Assembly (NCBI GenBank): GCA_965224205.1
Contig: CBDCYN010000032.1
Coordinates: forward strand, 1 to 64,000
From: CBDCYN01 sp965224205
Lineage (GTDB): Bacteria > Planctomycetota > Phycisphaerae > Phycisphaerales > Phycisphaeraceae
DNA: 64,000 nt
Direction of reading: 5' to 3'
In this document: positions 25,722 to 35,256 of the stretch, in pieces
Position numbering within the stretch: the first letter of the stretch is position 1
Layout of the letters: each line of letters begins with the position of its first letter
Position numbers and translations under genes: made by a program
Notes under the pieces: generated by a model
Told to the model about the DNA's origin: nothing
What the model saw: only the letters and a program-made list of their open reading frames with translations
Databases searched by the model: none

Positions 25722-27626
25722 ATGGTGGGGTTCATCCCGTAGGGTCTTGCTGATCGCCAGTTCTGCAAGCCGGACGGTTGTTTTATCCATCTGATCGAGA
25801 GCTTGTTGGAATTGGTCAAGGTCCGGGGCCTGGGCGGTGACGTAAGCGTTGACCGTGTCGACCTGTTGTTGGACCTGCTGCTTGTAGTCCTGGTCGACCT
25901 CATCACCGACTTTGGCCAGCTGGCGTTCGATGGCGCGCATGTCCATGCGGGCCTGGTTGCGCAGGTCGATCAGCCGATGGGCTGACATATCCTGCTGCGC
26001 GTGCTCAAGACTGTCGGCTTCCATCTGGGCGACTTCTTGGCGCGACAGGCCGTGGTTGGGGACAATCTGGATACTGGCCGCCTTTTCGGACCGTTTCTCG
26101 ATCGCGGTCACGTTCAAGATCCCATTGGCGTCGACCAGAAACGTAACCTCGATCTTCGCGAGGCCCGCGGGCATCGGGGGGATCCCTTTTAGCTCGAACC
26201 GTCCCAGCGACCGGCAATCCTCGACCAGCTCGCGCTCGCCCTGGAGGACGTGGATCTTGACGTTGGTCTGGTTGTCGGCATAGGTCGAGAACATCTCCGT
26301 GGCCTTGGCCGGGATGGTGGAGTTGGCCACGATCAGCTTCGCCACCGCTCCGCCCATGGTCTCGATCCCCAGCGAAAGGGGGACCACGTCCAGCAGCAGC
26401 ATGTCCCGGTTGATCCCCGCCAAGATCGAGGCCTGCACCGACGCGCCCAGAGCGACGACCCGGTCCGGGTCCAAAGCGGTATAAGGCTCGGCCCCGAACA
26501 ACTCCTGGACGCGCCGTCGCACCAGCGGGATCCGCGTCGACCCACCGACCAGGATCACCCGCTCGATATCGTTTGGCGTTAACTTCGCGTGGCGCAGCGC
26601 CTGTCGGCAGCAGTCGATGGTGCGGTCGACCCACGGGGTCATCATCGATTCGAGTTCGTCTCGGGTAAGGGTGCGATGGAAGGATCGACCTTCACCCAGC
26701 TCGATCTCAAATTCGGAGGCTACCTCCTGGGATAGCCGGACCTTGGTCGCCTCGGCCAGGTTGCGGAACGCTTGTCGCGTAGCGGGCGGGAACACGATTT
26801 CATGGCCATACCGTTCACGGATCTCTTTTTGGATAAGCTCGACAATCATCCGGTCCACGTCGTCGCCGCCCAGGTGGGTATCCCCCGCGGTGGCCAGGAC
26901 CTGGTCGACGGTGCCCGCATCGGTGTGTTGGAGCCGCAGGATCGAGATATCGAACGTGCCCCCGCCCAGGTCGTAGACCGCGACGGTCGCATCGTCGTGG
27001 TGCTGGCCGAGGTTGTACGCCAAGGCCGCGGCGGTCGGTTCGTTGACGATCCGCAAGACGTCCAGCCCAGCGATCCGACCCGCGTCGCGCGTGGCTTGGC
27101 GCTGGGCATCGTCGAAATAGGCGGGGACGGTGATCACCGCCCGTGTGATCTGCTTACCTAAGGCGGCTTGGGCCCGGTCCCGCAGCTCACGGAGGATGAT
27201 CGAGCTGACCTGCTGGGGTGAAAATACATGCTGGCCGACCTTCACCCTCGCGGTGTGGTGATCGCCCTCGACAACCTCGTAGGGCAGATACGCGATCGCG
27301 TCGCGGGCGTCTTCCATTCCTCGACCCATGAGACGTTTAACACTAAAAATCGTCTGGCGTGGGTACTGGACCGCGTGATCACGGGCGTGATGACCGATCG
27401 CCTCGACCTGGCCGGTCTCGGGGTTAAATCGCACGACACTGGGCAGGATCCCCCCGGAGCCTGCGTCCTGACCGGGTCCTTTGTCGTTATGATTGGGTTG
27501 CAGGATCCGGGGGCCGGTTTCATCGCACCAGGCCACGAGGCTGTTAGTGGTGCCCAGGTCGATCCCGATGATCGGGTCGTGGTGACCGGGTTTAGACTGG
27601 GCGTGATTTTTTTCTGTGGTGTTCAT
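25719..27626 (-). CDS. Hsp70 family chaperone (HscA/DnaK-like)
   Basis: Hsp70 chaperones use ATP hydrolysis to bind and release unfolded proteins. The 635-residue protein has the nucleotide-binding domain signatures IIGIDLGTTNSLVAW, VITVPAYFDDAQRQAT, VYDLGGGTFDISIL and VILVGGSTRIPLVR, then the substrate domain (PLSLGIETMGG) and a helical lid. An insertion after LVAW (residues about 35-55, Asp/Gly-rich) and the lack of a DnaK-type EEVD-like tail resemble HscA-type relatives. The start at MNTTEKNH was chosen since upstream residues are not family-like. No dnaJ, grpE or isc genes are adjacent. The stop codon is formed by the border of a MITE-like element, so the original C-terminus may have been longer. 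Confidence 0.9.
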   Translation of the reverse strand: MNTTEKNHAQSKPGHHDPIIGIDLGTTNSLVAWCDETGPRILQPNHNDKGPGQDAGSGGILPSVVRFNPETGQVEAIGHHARDHAVQYPRQTIFSVKRLMGRGMEDARDAIAYLPYEVVEGDHHTARVKVGQHVFSPQQVSSIILRELRDRAQAALGKQITRAVITVPAYFDDAQRQATRDAGRIAGLDVLRIVNEPTAAALAYNLGQHHDDATVAVYDLGGGTFDISILRLQHTDAGTVDQVLATAGDTHLGGDDVDRMIVELIQKEIRERYGHEIVFPPATRQAFRNLAEATKVRLSQEVASEFEIELGEGRSFHRTLTRDELESMMTPWVDRTIDCCRQALRHAKLTPNDIERVILVGGSTRIPLVRRRVQELFGAEPYTALDPDRVVALGASVQASILAGINRDMLLLDVVPLSLGIETMGGAVAKLIVANSTIPAKATEMFSTYADNQTNVKIHVLQGERELVEDCRSLGRFELKGIPPMPAGLAKIEVTFLVDANGILNVTAIEKRSEKAASIQIVPNHGLSRQEVAQMEADSLEHAQQDMSAHRLIDLRNQARMDMRAIERQLAKVGDEVDQDYKQQVQQQVDTVNAYVTAQAPDLDQFQQALDQMDKTTVRLAELAISKTLRDEPHH

Positions 27627-27690
27627 CGGGGCAGTGTAGAGCGTTGCACCGATGGTTCCAAGACCGCGCCGGTGCCCGGGGCCAACGATC

Positions 27691-28086
27691 ATGTACGAGA
27701 TCACGGTTTCCAAGACGTTCTCCGCCGCCCACGCGATCCGTTTGCCCGACGGGACCCGTGAGCCGGTCCACGGCCACGACTGGCGGGTCGAGGTGACCGT
27801 CGCCAACGATGAGCTCGACGCGATCGACGTGGTGATGGATTTCCACGCCCTCGAAGCGATCGTGAATCCGCTCATCGAACGGGTCCATAACCAGAACCTC
27901 AACGACGTGCCGCCGTTTGCGGATGGTCAGATCAACCCGACGGCTGAGCGGGTGGCGTGGTGGTTGGGGACGAGGATTGCCAAGCAGCTGCCGACTAATG
28001 TGTCGCTTAGGCAGGTGTCGGTGGGTGAGGCCCCGGGGTGTCGAGCAACGTACCGGCGGCGCCCCGATGACCGGGGTCACGATTGA
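27691..28086 (+). CDS. 6-pyruvoyl-tetrahydropterin synthase/QueD family, catalytic Cys absent
   Basis: QueD makes 6-carboxy-tetrahydropterin for queuosine; relatives act in biopterin and folate routes. The 131-residue protein has the zinc histidines His14 (FSAAHAIR), His27 and His29 (VHGHDW), VVMDFHALEAIV, the NQNLND segment, NPTAERVAWW, and GEAPGC near the end with the catalytic Glu. In QueD the nucleophile Cys lies four residues before HGH; here that position is Arg23 with Glu24 next to it. Glu-for-Cys variants exist in folate-type PTPS-III enzymes, so a different reaction is possible. The start at MYEITV matches the family; it is divergent from the Hsp70 gene with a 64-base shared promoter gap. 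Confidence 0.82.
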   Translation: MYEITVSKTFSAAHAIRLPDGTREPVHGHDWRVEVTVANDELDAIDVVMDFHALEAIVNPLIERVHNQNLNDVPPFADGQINPTAERVAWWLGTRIAKQLPTNVSLRQVSVGEAPGCRATYRRRPDDRGHD

Positions 28087-28415
28087 CCGACGGTTATACG
28101 GTTCACTCCACAACCGGCGTTTATAGCCGTTCACGGAATCAGGCGAGTCGTGATGATGGAGATTGGGGCTTGGGCGCGGTCTGTGAGGGCTTGGACGAGA
28201 CTGTCAAACAGGGATCGGGCCTGCTGACGGATCCGCTTGGCTAGCGTCGTAGCTGCATGGCCGGCGGGGCGACGCACGCGTCGTAGGATCGCTTCTCGGG
28301 CACGGCCTTGACCCGCGGTGGGCCTTGGCAGCGATACGCCCAGAACCACTGTTGGATGCCTCCAGCAACCGATCGACCAACACTTCAACTACGCCACACG
28401 AGCTTCCAGCTCACA
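28087..28415. other. Intergenic region with a doubtful - strand reading frame
   Basis: This 329-base gap separates the QueD-like gene from smpB. A - strand frame (28131-28388, 85 codons) encodes a basic segment (RRVRRPAGHAATTLAKR) followed by an amphipathic helix (RSLFDSLVQALTDRA). It has no recognisable family or ribosome site and could be a gene remnant or chance. Confidence 0.25.
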
Positions 28416-28901
28416 TTAGAGAACCTTCTTAGCCATCTCGCGGCGGATCTGCTTGCCGGCGTCGCGGTCTTTGATCGATTGGCGTTTGTCGTAATCCCGT
28501 TTGCCGCGTGCGACGCCGAGTTCCAGTTTTACCATGCCGCGTACGAAGTACATCGTCAGCGGCACCAGGGTCGTGCCCTTAGCGGTGGTCTCGCCCAATA
28601 ACTTGTTGATCTGCCGCTTGTGGGCTAGCAGTTTGCGGCGGCGTTTGGGCTCGTGGCCGGTGGTCCCGGTGGCGTGGGCGTACATGGCGATATCGACGTT
28701 GTACAGGTACAGGCCCATGTCGGCTGGCTCGACCCGGGCGAATCCCTCCGCTAGGGAAACCTGCCCGGCACGGATGCTCTTAACCTCGCTACCCAATAGG
28801 ACCATCCCCACCTCGAGGCTCTCGAGGATGTGGTACTGGAACCGTGCCTTGCGGTTGACGATCCGCGGGGTATGGGTCTTGTCCTTGGTCGACTTAGCCA
28901 T
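28416..28901 (-). CDS. smpB: tmRNA-binding protein SmpB
   Basis: SmpB delivers tmRNA to stalled ribosomes for trans-translation. The 161-residue protein has all family blocks: VNRKARFQYHILES, GMVLLGSEVKSIRAG, VSLAEGFARV, the HEPKRRRKLLAHKRQI segment, LVPLTMYF, KLELGVARGKRDYDKR and a basic C-terminal tail (DRDAGKQIRREMAKK) that inserts in the decoding path. It lies 63 bases after mnmE on the same strand. The tmRNA gene itself is not seen in the window. Confidence 0.97.
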   Translation of the reverse strand: MAKSTKDKTHTPRIVNRKARFQYHILESLEVGMVLLGSEVKSIRAGQVSLAEGFARVEPADMGLYLYNVDIAMYAHATGTTGHEPKRRRKLLAHKRQINKLLGETTAKGTTLVPLTMYFVRGMVKLELGVARGKRDYDKRQSIKDRDAGKQIRREMAKKVL

Positions 28902-28964
28902 GGTTGGATTTCACTAAAGACGGGGGATTATACCTGCCGGGTATCGCGACACCACAATAACCCG

Positions 28965-30416
28965 TCATTTCCCGATACAGAACGTCGCGAAGATCTTGCC
29001 GATCACCTCGTCGGGGGTGACCCGCCCGCCTAGCGCCGCGAGCTGGTCCAACGCTTGCCGCATCACGCCCGCGACCAGCTCGACCCGGTCGATTGCCCGC
29101 CCGTGACGCTGAGCGGCGAGCAGATCGCGCGCCTGCTCCAACGCCTCTCGTGCCTGATGAAGAGCCTGCTCATGGCGCGGCTGAAGGGCGAGCATCTGCC
29201 CACGAACACTCACGGCACGGTCGCCGATGCGGTCGAGGATCGCTCGACGAAGATCGTCTAAGCCTTCATCACGATGAACGCTGACGACACTGTCCCAATC
29301 GGGATCATGCAGACGACCCGTTGGCCGGGGATCGGTGAGATCCGTTTTGGTTCGTACGCGTAGAACAGGGACCCGGGGGGGCAAGGGATACTCTGAAGAT
29401 CGCTCTCTTACGGTCGCGGCTCGTTGGTCATCGTCGATGAGCAGGATCAGGTCGGCCTGCTCGACCGCCTGTCGCGCCGCGGCTTGGACGTCGCGGTCCA
29501 GGGCCGTGGTTGGTTCGTCGAGGCCGGCGATATCGACGAGCATCACCTCAACAGCCGTCCCGGAAGCGGTTTCCAAGGTCAGCGGCTCTGTTAACACGTC
29601 ACGGGTCGTCCCGGGTGTTCGAGCGGTCACCGCGCGTGGCCGGCCCAGCAGCGCGTTGAAGAGCGTGCTCTTGCCGGTGCTCGGGGCCCCGACCAGGACC
29701 ACCCGTGGCAGAGCCTCGAGCGAACCCCACGATCGGCTACGGGTTAGCAGGTCATCAAGTTTGCTAACGATGACCTCAAGCCTCTCATCCAGGCTTCCGG
29801 GGGCGATCGGGACCACGTCTTCTTGATCTGTAAAATCGATCCCGGCTTCGACCAGGGCTAGATGTCGCGATAACTGATCGACGAGTTCCACGGCGAACCG
29901 CCCTAATTCACCGCCACGCAGCAGACTCGCGGCTTGGAGCTGCCCGTCGCTGACGGCGCTGATCGTCGCGGCCACGCCTTCGGCTTCGGTCAGGTCCATC
30001 TTCCCTGCCAGGAACGCTCGATACGTGAATTCCCCGGGCTCGGCGAGCCTAGCCCCTAACCCGATCGTGCGGCGGATCACGCGATCCAATAATGCGGGGT
30101 GGCCGGGGCACTGTAGCTCGGCCATGTCCTGGCCGGTGTAGCTGCGCGGGGCCATGAAGAACGACAGCAGCACCGGCAGCGTGACCACGGGCGGGTCCTC
30201 TTCATTGATGGTGTTGGCCGTGGGTAGTTGGATCCGACTAGCCGTAAGCCGACGAGGGGTGGGCCAGGCTTGGAGGTGTTCGACGGAGGATTGCGGCGGC
30301 TCTAGCAACCGACCCATGATCCGCATCACCCTCGGGCCGCTTAGCCGAACGAGGCCGCGAGCGGACCGGCCCGGCGGGGAGCTAACCGCTACGATCGTGT
30401 CGTCGACCCCGGTCAT
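28965..30416 (-). CDS. mnmE: tRNA modification GTPase MnmE
   Basis: MnmE, with MnmG, makes the carboxymethylaminomethyl group on U34 of certain tRNAs. From the ATG at MTGVDDTIVAV the protein has 483 residues. Order: folate-binding N-domain (SSPPGRSARGLVRLSG, LQCPGHPALLDRVI, AEPGEFTYRAFLAGKMDL), helical domain, and an inserted G domain with P-loop GAPSTGKSTLFNALL, G3 DIAGLDE and G4 TKTD. The end KIFATFCIGK carries the catalytic Cys. Residues about 330-345 (DQRAATVRERSSEYP) are encoded by a copy of the dispersed core repeat. The frame is continuous with yidC upstream, but see yidC: the fusion is explained by one extra base. Normally the genes would overlap as ATGA. Confidence 0.94.
   Translation of the reverse strand: MTGVDDTIVAVSSPPGRSARGLVRLSGPRVMRIMGRLLEPPQSSVEHLQAWPTPRRLTASRIQLPTANTINEEDPPVVTLPVLLSFFMAPRSYTGQDMAELQCPGHPALLDRVIRRTIGLGARLAEPGEFTYRAFLAGKMDLTEAEGVAATISAVSDGQLQAASLLRGGELGRFAVELVDQLSRHLALVEAGIDFTDQEDVVPIAPGSLDERLEVIVSKLDDLLTRSRSWGSLEALPRVVLVGAPSTGKSTLFNALLGRPRAVTARTPGTTRDVLTEPLTLETASGTAVEVMLVDIAGLDEPTTALDRDVQAAARQAVEQADLILLIDDDQRAATVRERSSEYPLPPRVPVLRVRTKTDLTDPRPTGRLHDPDWDSVVSVHRDEGLDDLRRAILDRIGDRAVSVRGQMLALQPRHEQALHQAREALEQARDLLAAQRHGRAIDRVELVAGVMRQALDQLAALGGRVTPDEVIGKIFATFCIGK
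29385..29427. repeat. Core repeat copy inside mnmE
   Basis: GGGATACTCTGAAGATCGCT then CTCTTACGGTCGCGGCTCGTTGG aligns with the interior of elements A (about 648-692) and B. It is read in frame on the - strand as RAATVRERSSEYP within the G domain of MnmE, in a loop between the G3 and G4 motifs that varies in length in this family. Confidence 0.6.
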
Positions 30417-32759
30417 TTCCGCTTGCGACGCTTGGCGGTCTTGGGGCGCGTTGCCCGACTGGCGGGCCTCCTGCACCTGCATCATCTCGGCTTGCTTGGC
30501 GGCTAGTGCTTTTTGCATCCGGTCCATGAAGCCGCCGGGCTTGGGTTCTTTTTTCTCGAACAAGGTCCCGGCTTCTTCGGCTTCATTGATGTGCCTGCGG
30601 ACGATGTAGCTGTCGAGCACTCCGGCGGCAGTCGAGGCGAGGATATACAGGGTCAACCCGCTGGGGGCTGAATAGAGCATGATGGGGAACAGCAGGACCA
30701 TGAACTTCATGATCTTCTGCTGCTGGGCGGCCTGTTCGTTGGCCGGCGGCGGGGTGGTGAACTTCTGTTGGAAGAAGAACACCACCGCCATCAGCAACGG
30801 CAGGATGTTCAGTGAGGAGTAGTCGAACGAGATCATGATGAGACGGATGACCTGAGGCTCATCAAAGAAAGAAATGAACCGGTCGGCGCTGGATAGATCC
30901 GCCAAGAATCCCCAGCTCCCGCCGCTGACCGCTTGGAACAACCCGTAGAACGCCGGCTGGTGCCGCAATTCGATGGCGTAGTACAGCATCGCGTACAGGG
31001 CGATCCAGATCGGGGTCTGGAGGAACATCGGCAGACACCCCAGCATCCCCGCGGGGTTGATCCCCTTCTCTCGCCACAGCTTCATCTGCTCTTGCTGGAA
31101 CCGCTTGGGGTCCTCGCCGTATTTTTTCTTGAGCTTCTCAAGCTCCGGCTGGATGGCCTGCATCTGCTTGCCCATCTTCATCATGTTGATCTGGGCTTTC
31201 TTCGTGATCGGGTGGAGGATCAGCCGCACCACCGCCACCAGGATGATGATGGCCACGCCCCAATCGAACATGATCGCGTGCAGGATCTTGAGAAACCCAA
31301 GCAACCCCTTGGCCAGCCACTGGAACGTGCAGAACGCGCACGGCCCGCCGAGGTTGTAGACCACCAGCTTCGCGAAGCCCAGGCCGGTGTAGACCGGGTC
31401 TTCGAAGACTTCGGTGCTACGAGGCCCCGCGTAAAGGGATAAATCTAGCGACTCACTAGATCCTGGCGCTAGCTCGATCGGCTTGCTGGTGAGGGTGAAA
31501 GCCATCACCCGCCCGTCATCGGCGCCCTGCCCCACGGGCCCGAACACGTAAAGCCCCAGCCGGGCAAACTTGCTGTCTAGAGATGGCCTTGAAGACGGTG
31601 ACGAGGCAGCTTCCAAATCATTGCCATCGAAAACCGGGTGCACCACCGCCGCGAAATACCGGTTCAACGCCCCGGCCCAGACGAGGCTGCGGTCATCGGG
31701 CGGCGGCAGGCCCTCATTGGGCCAAAGCGGCGAGGCGTTATTGGCGACCGAGAATACCCACGGGCCGGCGTACGATCCGGTCAGGGAAGACTCCGCGATG
31801 ACTTCTTGACGCGGCAGGAACGTCCCGTCGGTGTAGACGAACTGACCCGACGGGTTGTAGTCAAAGTTGCGGTATCCCACGGCGAGGTTGCGGCGGTCGC
31901 CCATGTACGCGGTCGAGTCCGGGGGCACGTCGCCCTGGGCGTATTGTTCCCAGACCACCTCTAACGGCTGGCCGGTGAGGTTTTCGACCTTCTGATCACA
32001 GCGCAGGTCGTAGACCGCCTTCTGATCGTCGAGCCAGTACCGCCGAGTCACACGCAGGATCGATTGGCCCTGACCGTTCTCGAGGGTGAGTTGATACTGG
32101 CCCGGTGCAACGAGCGCCCAGACCGGTTGATCCCCGCTGGGTTTCTGTAGGTCAATCGATTGATCGTTGACGTGGATAGCTCTAGCCGCGAACGGGTAGA
32201 TGCTATAGGTCACGGTCTTTCCGTCAGCTTCGATACGCGAGGCCTTAACGGGTTGCTGAATGGTGTACGGGTCTTGCCCCAATGCGGTGCTGTGATACCG
32301 GTTGAGGCGGATCGCACGGACGGCAGCCCCCCAACCTGTTAGCTCTGCCTGGAGCTTATAAGGACTTTGGGGATCGACCGATCCGATCGTGCTGGGCCCG
32401 CTGCGCGTAGCGGGACGGGGGCGTAACCCGTGAAGCAGTGAACCCGTAACCGAGGTCGAGGAGGAGATCGCCGGTTTCGGCTGGGTCGTCTCCGCGGGCT
32501 GCGTCTGTGCCGGTGATGCGTCGCTGTCCATCTCCGAGGCGGTGGCAGGAGGGTTACGGGCAGGCCTCGCGTCGGTCGTGATCGGCGTGGTTACGTCATG
32601 AGTCTGTTCGATCTGCTCCAAGGGCCGCGGCGGGGTGGTTGGGTCCACCGCCTGTTCTTGCGGACGGTTACCCAGGAACACCGCCAGGCTAAAAGCCAAG
32701 CCGATCAGGATGGCGACGATGGTGAAGACCGTTCTCAAGGGTGGTTCCCAGATGCTCAA
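30413..32759 (-). CDS. yidC: Membrane protein insertase YidC, apparent fusion to MnmE by one-base insertion
   Basis: YidC inserts proteins into the cytoplasmic membrane. It has one N-terminal membrane segment (TVFTIVAILIGLAFSLAVFL, about 10-29), a Pro/Thr-rich linker, a large periplasmic beta domain (about 130-460) and the insertase core (about 480-730) with VAVVRLILHPITKKAQ, whose Arg lines the hydrophilic groove, LPMFLQTPIWIALY and YSAPSGLTLYI. The frame runs on into mnmE. At 30443-30446 there are four C on the coding strand; three would give KTAKRRKRK and a TGA overlapping the mnmE ATG, the normal basic YidC tail. The intact gene therefore most likely ends at 30413. The yidC-mnmE order is ancient and common. 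Confidence 0.92.
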
Positions 32760-32819
32760 ACAGGTATAAGCAGGTCAGTATATGAAGACCGTGTGGTGCG
32801 GGCGAATACGGCTACCAAC

Positions 32820-33809
32820 TCACCAGCTCACCAGCTCACCGGTGATCGGCTCGATCAGGTCTTTGACCGTGACGATCCCGACGGGTTTCTTTTGGCGCGT
32901 GACGATCGCCATCGCCAACCGGCGGGCCTGGATCGTCGATAACGCCTCGCGCAGCGGAGTTTTTATGTCTAACTTCACCACCGGTGTCATGAGATCCGTG
33001 ATAGGGGGGCAGGCGGTGGGTTCGTGCACCAGCGCGTCACGGACACGCACGAGCCCGACGGCCGCGCCCGATTCATCCACGACCGGGAACCGCGAAAAAC
33101 TAGTCCGATCGGCCAGTTGCCAGAGCTTAGCGACGGGGTCGTGGAGGTTGAGCTTCACGACGTTGGCCCACGCGACCATCTCGTCGGCCACGCTACGGCC
33201 GCTTAGTTCCAAAACCCGTTCGACCATAGCAGACTGGGCATCGCTAAGAAACCCCTGCCCCACCCCTTCTTTCACCAGGACGTGCACCTGACGCCTCGGG
33301 TGATAGGCGGTGACTCGCCCCCCTTTCGTCACGCGTGACAGCAGATGGCTGAACGCCAAAACCACCGGCAGAAGCCCCGTCCATAAGAAGACCTGCCGCG
33401 AGCCCCGCAAGAACCCCGCAAACCGGTACATCAACCGGTCCCCATACGCCGCGAACAGGTCCTTAGGCAGGGTCTCGCCGAAGACCAGGATCACCGGCGT
33501 GATGATCACCACGTTGAACACCACCACCTGCCAGTCGTTGACCCCCCACCACTGCAACAGGACCGCCAACCCCGCCGTGCCCATGTAATTCGATACGTTG
33601 TTGCCGATCAGCAGCGTGCTCAGCAGCGCCTCCCGCTGGTGCAATAGTCGGCTGAGGATCTTGGCTGTCCTTCGGCCCTGGTGGGCAAGAATCTGTAAAC
33701 GCACACGGTTGAGGCTATACGCCCCGGTCTCGAGCCCTGAGTACAACGCGCTGCCCGTTAAACCCGCGACCATCACCAGCGCCCAGATACCAACCGCCCA
33801 TGGGGTCAT
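32820..33809 (-). CDS. CNNM/CorC-like membrane protein (DUF21 plus CBS pair), second of tandem
   Basis: The 329-residue protein has a CNNM (DUF21) transmembrane domain in the first ~170 residues (SALYSGLETGAYSLNRVRL, ILVFGETLPKDLFA) followed by a CBS pair (about 195-325: RFPVVDESGAAVGLVRVRDAL and MAIVTRQKKPVGIVTVKDLIEPI). Relatives export or sense magnesium and cobalt, or act as hemolysin-like factors; substrate is unproven. It lacks the C-terminal CorC/HlyC transporter-associated domain that its upstream partner has. ATG overlaps the stop of that partner (ATGA), so they are cotranslated and may form a heterodimer. Confidence 0.87.
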   Translation of the reverse strand: MTPWAVGIWALVMVAGLTGSALYSGLETGAYSLNRVRLQILAHQGRRTAKILSRLLHQREALLSTLLIGNNVSNYMGTAGLAVLLQWWGVNDWQVVVFNVVIITPVILVFGETLPKDLFAAYGDRLMYRFAGFLRGSRQVFLWTGLLPVVLAFSHLLSRVTKGGRVTAYHPRRQVHVLVKEGVGQGFLSDAQSAMVERVLELSGRSVADEMVAWANVVKLNLHDPVAKLWQLADRTSFSRFPVVDESGAAVGLVRVRDALVHEPTACPPITDLMTPVVKLDIKTPLREALSTIQARRLAMAIVTRQKKPVGIVTVKDLIEPITGELVSW

Positions 33810-35155
33810 CCGGCGTCGTCCTTCCCGGCCCGCCCGCCCACGGATGAGGGGTCACCAAGGCCTTCTTCCACCAGCCGAATCAGCAGCCATTGCACCCGTC
33901 TGCCCGCCATCGTTTCAACGGTGACGACGAGATTCCCGATCGTCACCTGATCGCCCTCTTTGGGGACGCGTCCTAGTAACGCCATCACCCATCCGCCGAG
34001 CGTGTGGACCTGAGATTGTCTGCCTAAAGCCATTAACCCTTCCTGGGAACGGAACGCGTCGGCCCAGTCCCGGATTGACAGCCCCGCGCTGACGCGCCAC
34101 CGCCCCGGCTCGATCGGTTGAACCAGCGGCTCGTGCCGCGGCTCATGCGGGCCTGCGATCTGGCCCACCATCTCCTCGACCACGTCTTCGAGCGTCACCA
34201 GCCCCGCGGTGCCGCCATATTCATCGACCACGATCGCGACGGTCGTGCCGCTTTTGCGGAAATGAAGCAGCAGCTGATCCGCCCGTTGCAATTCGGGGAC
34301 AAAGCTCACCTGCCGCACCAACGGGGCTAGGTCGCCCTTGGTCCGTGGTCGCTTCAGCAGCACCTGTCGGGTGTAGACGATGCCGGTGATGTGGTCGAGG
34401 TTGTCTTCGAAGACGGGGATATGACTGTGGCCGATATTGATAACCCACCGCACCAGATCCGCGGGGAGGTCTGAAACGTTCAAGGCTTGGATATCGACCC
34501 TCGGGGTCATGACCTGACGCACCTTCAGCTGGCTCAGCTCGAGCACCTCTTGGAGCAGTTGCTCCTCTTGGGGGTCGATCACCCCCTGCTGGAGGCTCAG
34601 CTCCAACAACGTTTCGAGTTCCTGGGCCGACAGCTGCGGCGGTTTATCCTCAGGGGAGATCAACCTTGCTAAAGGGGTGATCACCAGGCCGCTAAGTAGT
34701 CCCCTCAATGGAGCGAGCCCTCGATGGATCGACATCAGGGGCAACGAGCACAACCGTGACCACACCTCCGACGCCCGCGAGGCGATCAGCTTCGGCATCA
34801 CCTCCCCGATGAGGATCAGCCCGATCACCGGCAGCAAGCTTAGCCCTCCCAAGACCGCCGCGGGGACCTGATAGACCTGCCTCAAGCGGATCAGCAGCAC
34901 CGAGCTGAGCACGAAATACGTGATGTTGACCGACGTGTTCGTCACCAGCAGGGTGATCAGCAAGCCACGGGTTTCGTCCAGCAGCTGGGCGACGGTGGCC
35001 TCGGCTTTCCGGGTCGACCGGCTCATCTTCAGCCGCTGGTGATGGGTGAGGCTAAACAACGCGGTCTCACAGCCGCTGAAGAAGCCGCTTAAGACCATCA
35101 GCCCCGGCAAGGAGATCATCAATAGGATTTCAGCGAGGGCTGGCATCGACGGCAA
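33806..35155 (-). CDS. CNNM/CorC-like membrane protein with CBS and CorC_HlyC domains, first of tandem
   Basis: The 449-residue protein has the DUF21 domain (VLSGFFSGCETALFSLTHH; IGLILIGEVMPKLIAS), then a CBS pair (about 205-335, with VMTPRVDIQALN, SHIPVFEDNLDHITGIVY, VVDEYGGTAGLVTLEDVVEE) and a C-terminal CorC_HlyC domain (about 360-430, ending VTIGNLVVTVETMAGRRV). The whole plan equals bacterial magnesium/cobalt efflux-type or hemolysin C-like membrane proteins. It overlaps the next CNNM gene by 4 bases. Such tandem pairs of one full-length and one shorter member imply a joint complex; that is inference. Confidence 0.9.
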   Translation of the reverse strand: MPSMPALAEILLMISLPGLMVLSGFFSGCETALFSLTHHQRLKMSRSTRKAEATVAQLLDETRGLLITLLVTNTSVNITYFVLSSVLLIRLRQVYQVPAAVLGGLSLLPVIGLILIGEVMPKLIASRASEVWSRLCSLPLMSIHRGLAPLRGLLSGLVITPLARLISPEDKPPQLSAQELETLLELSLQQGVIDPQEEQLLQEVLELSQLKVRQVMTPRVDIQALNVSDLPADLVRWVINIGHSHIPVFEDNLDHITGIVYTRQVLLKRPRTKGDLAPLVRQVSFVPELQRADQLLLHFRKSGTTVAIVVDEYGGTAGLVTLEDVVEEMVGQIAGPHEPRHEPLVQPIEPGRWRVSAGLSIRDWADAFRSQEGLMALGRQSQVHTLGGWVMALLGRVPKEGDQVTIGNLVVTVETMAGRRVQWLLIRLVEEGLGDPSSVGGRAGKDDAG

Positions 35156-35256
35156 CGCGTTCCCGCATAGTCGCTACAGGGGTCACACACACATAGGATA
35201 CGCGATGATCCGCCGCGTCACATACTTTAGGCACAACACGGTCGAGGTCGTTGGCA

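Noticed and set aside
27627..27902. N-terminal extension of the Hsp70 frame by 92 codons
   Set aside because: The residues are not Hsp70-like, overlap the divergent QueD-like gene, and the family starts at the chosen Met.
28965..32759. A genuine bifunctional YidC-MnmE protein
   Set aside because: One base less in a C run restores normal ends and an ATGA overlap for both genes; kept as a finding to check but not annotated as a fusion.
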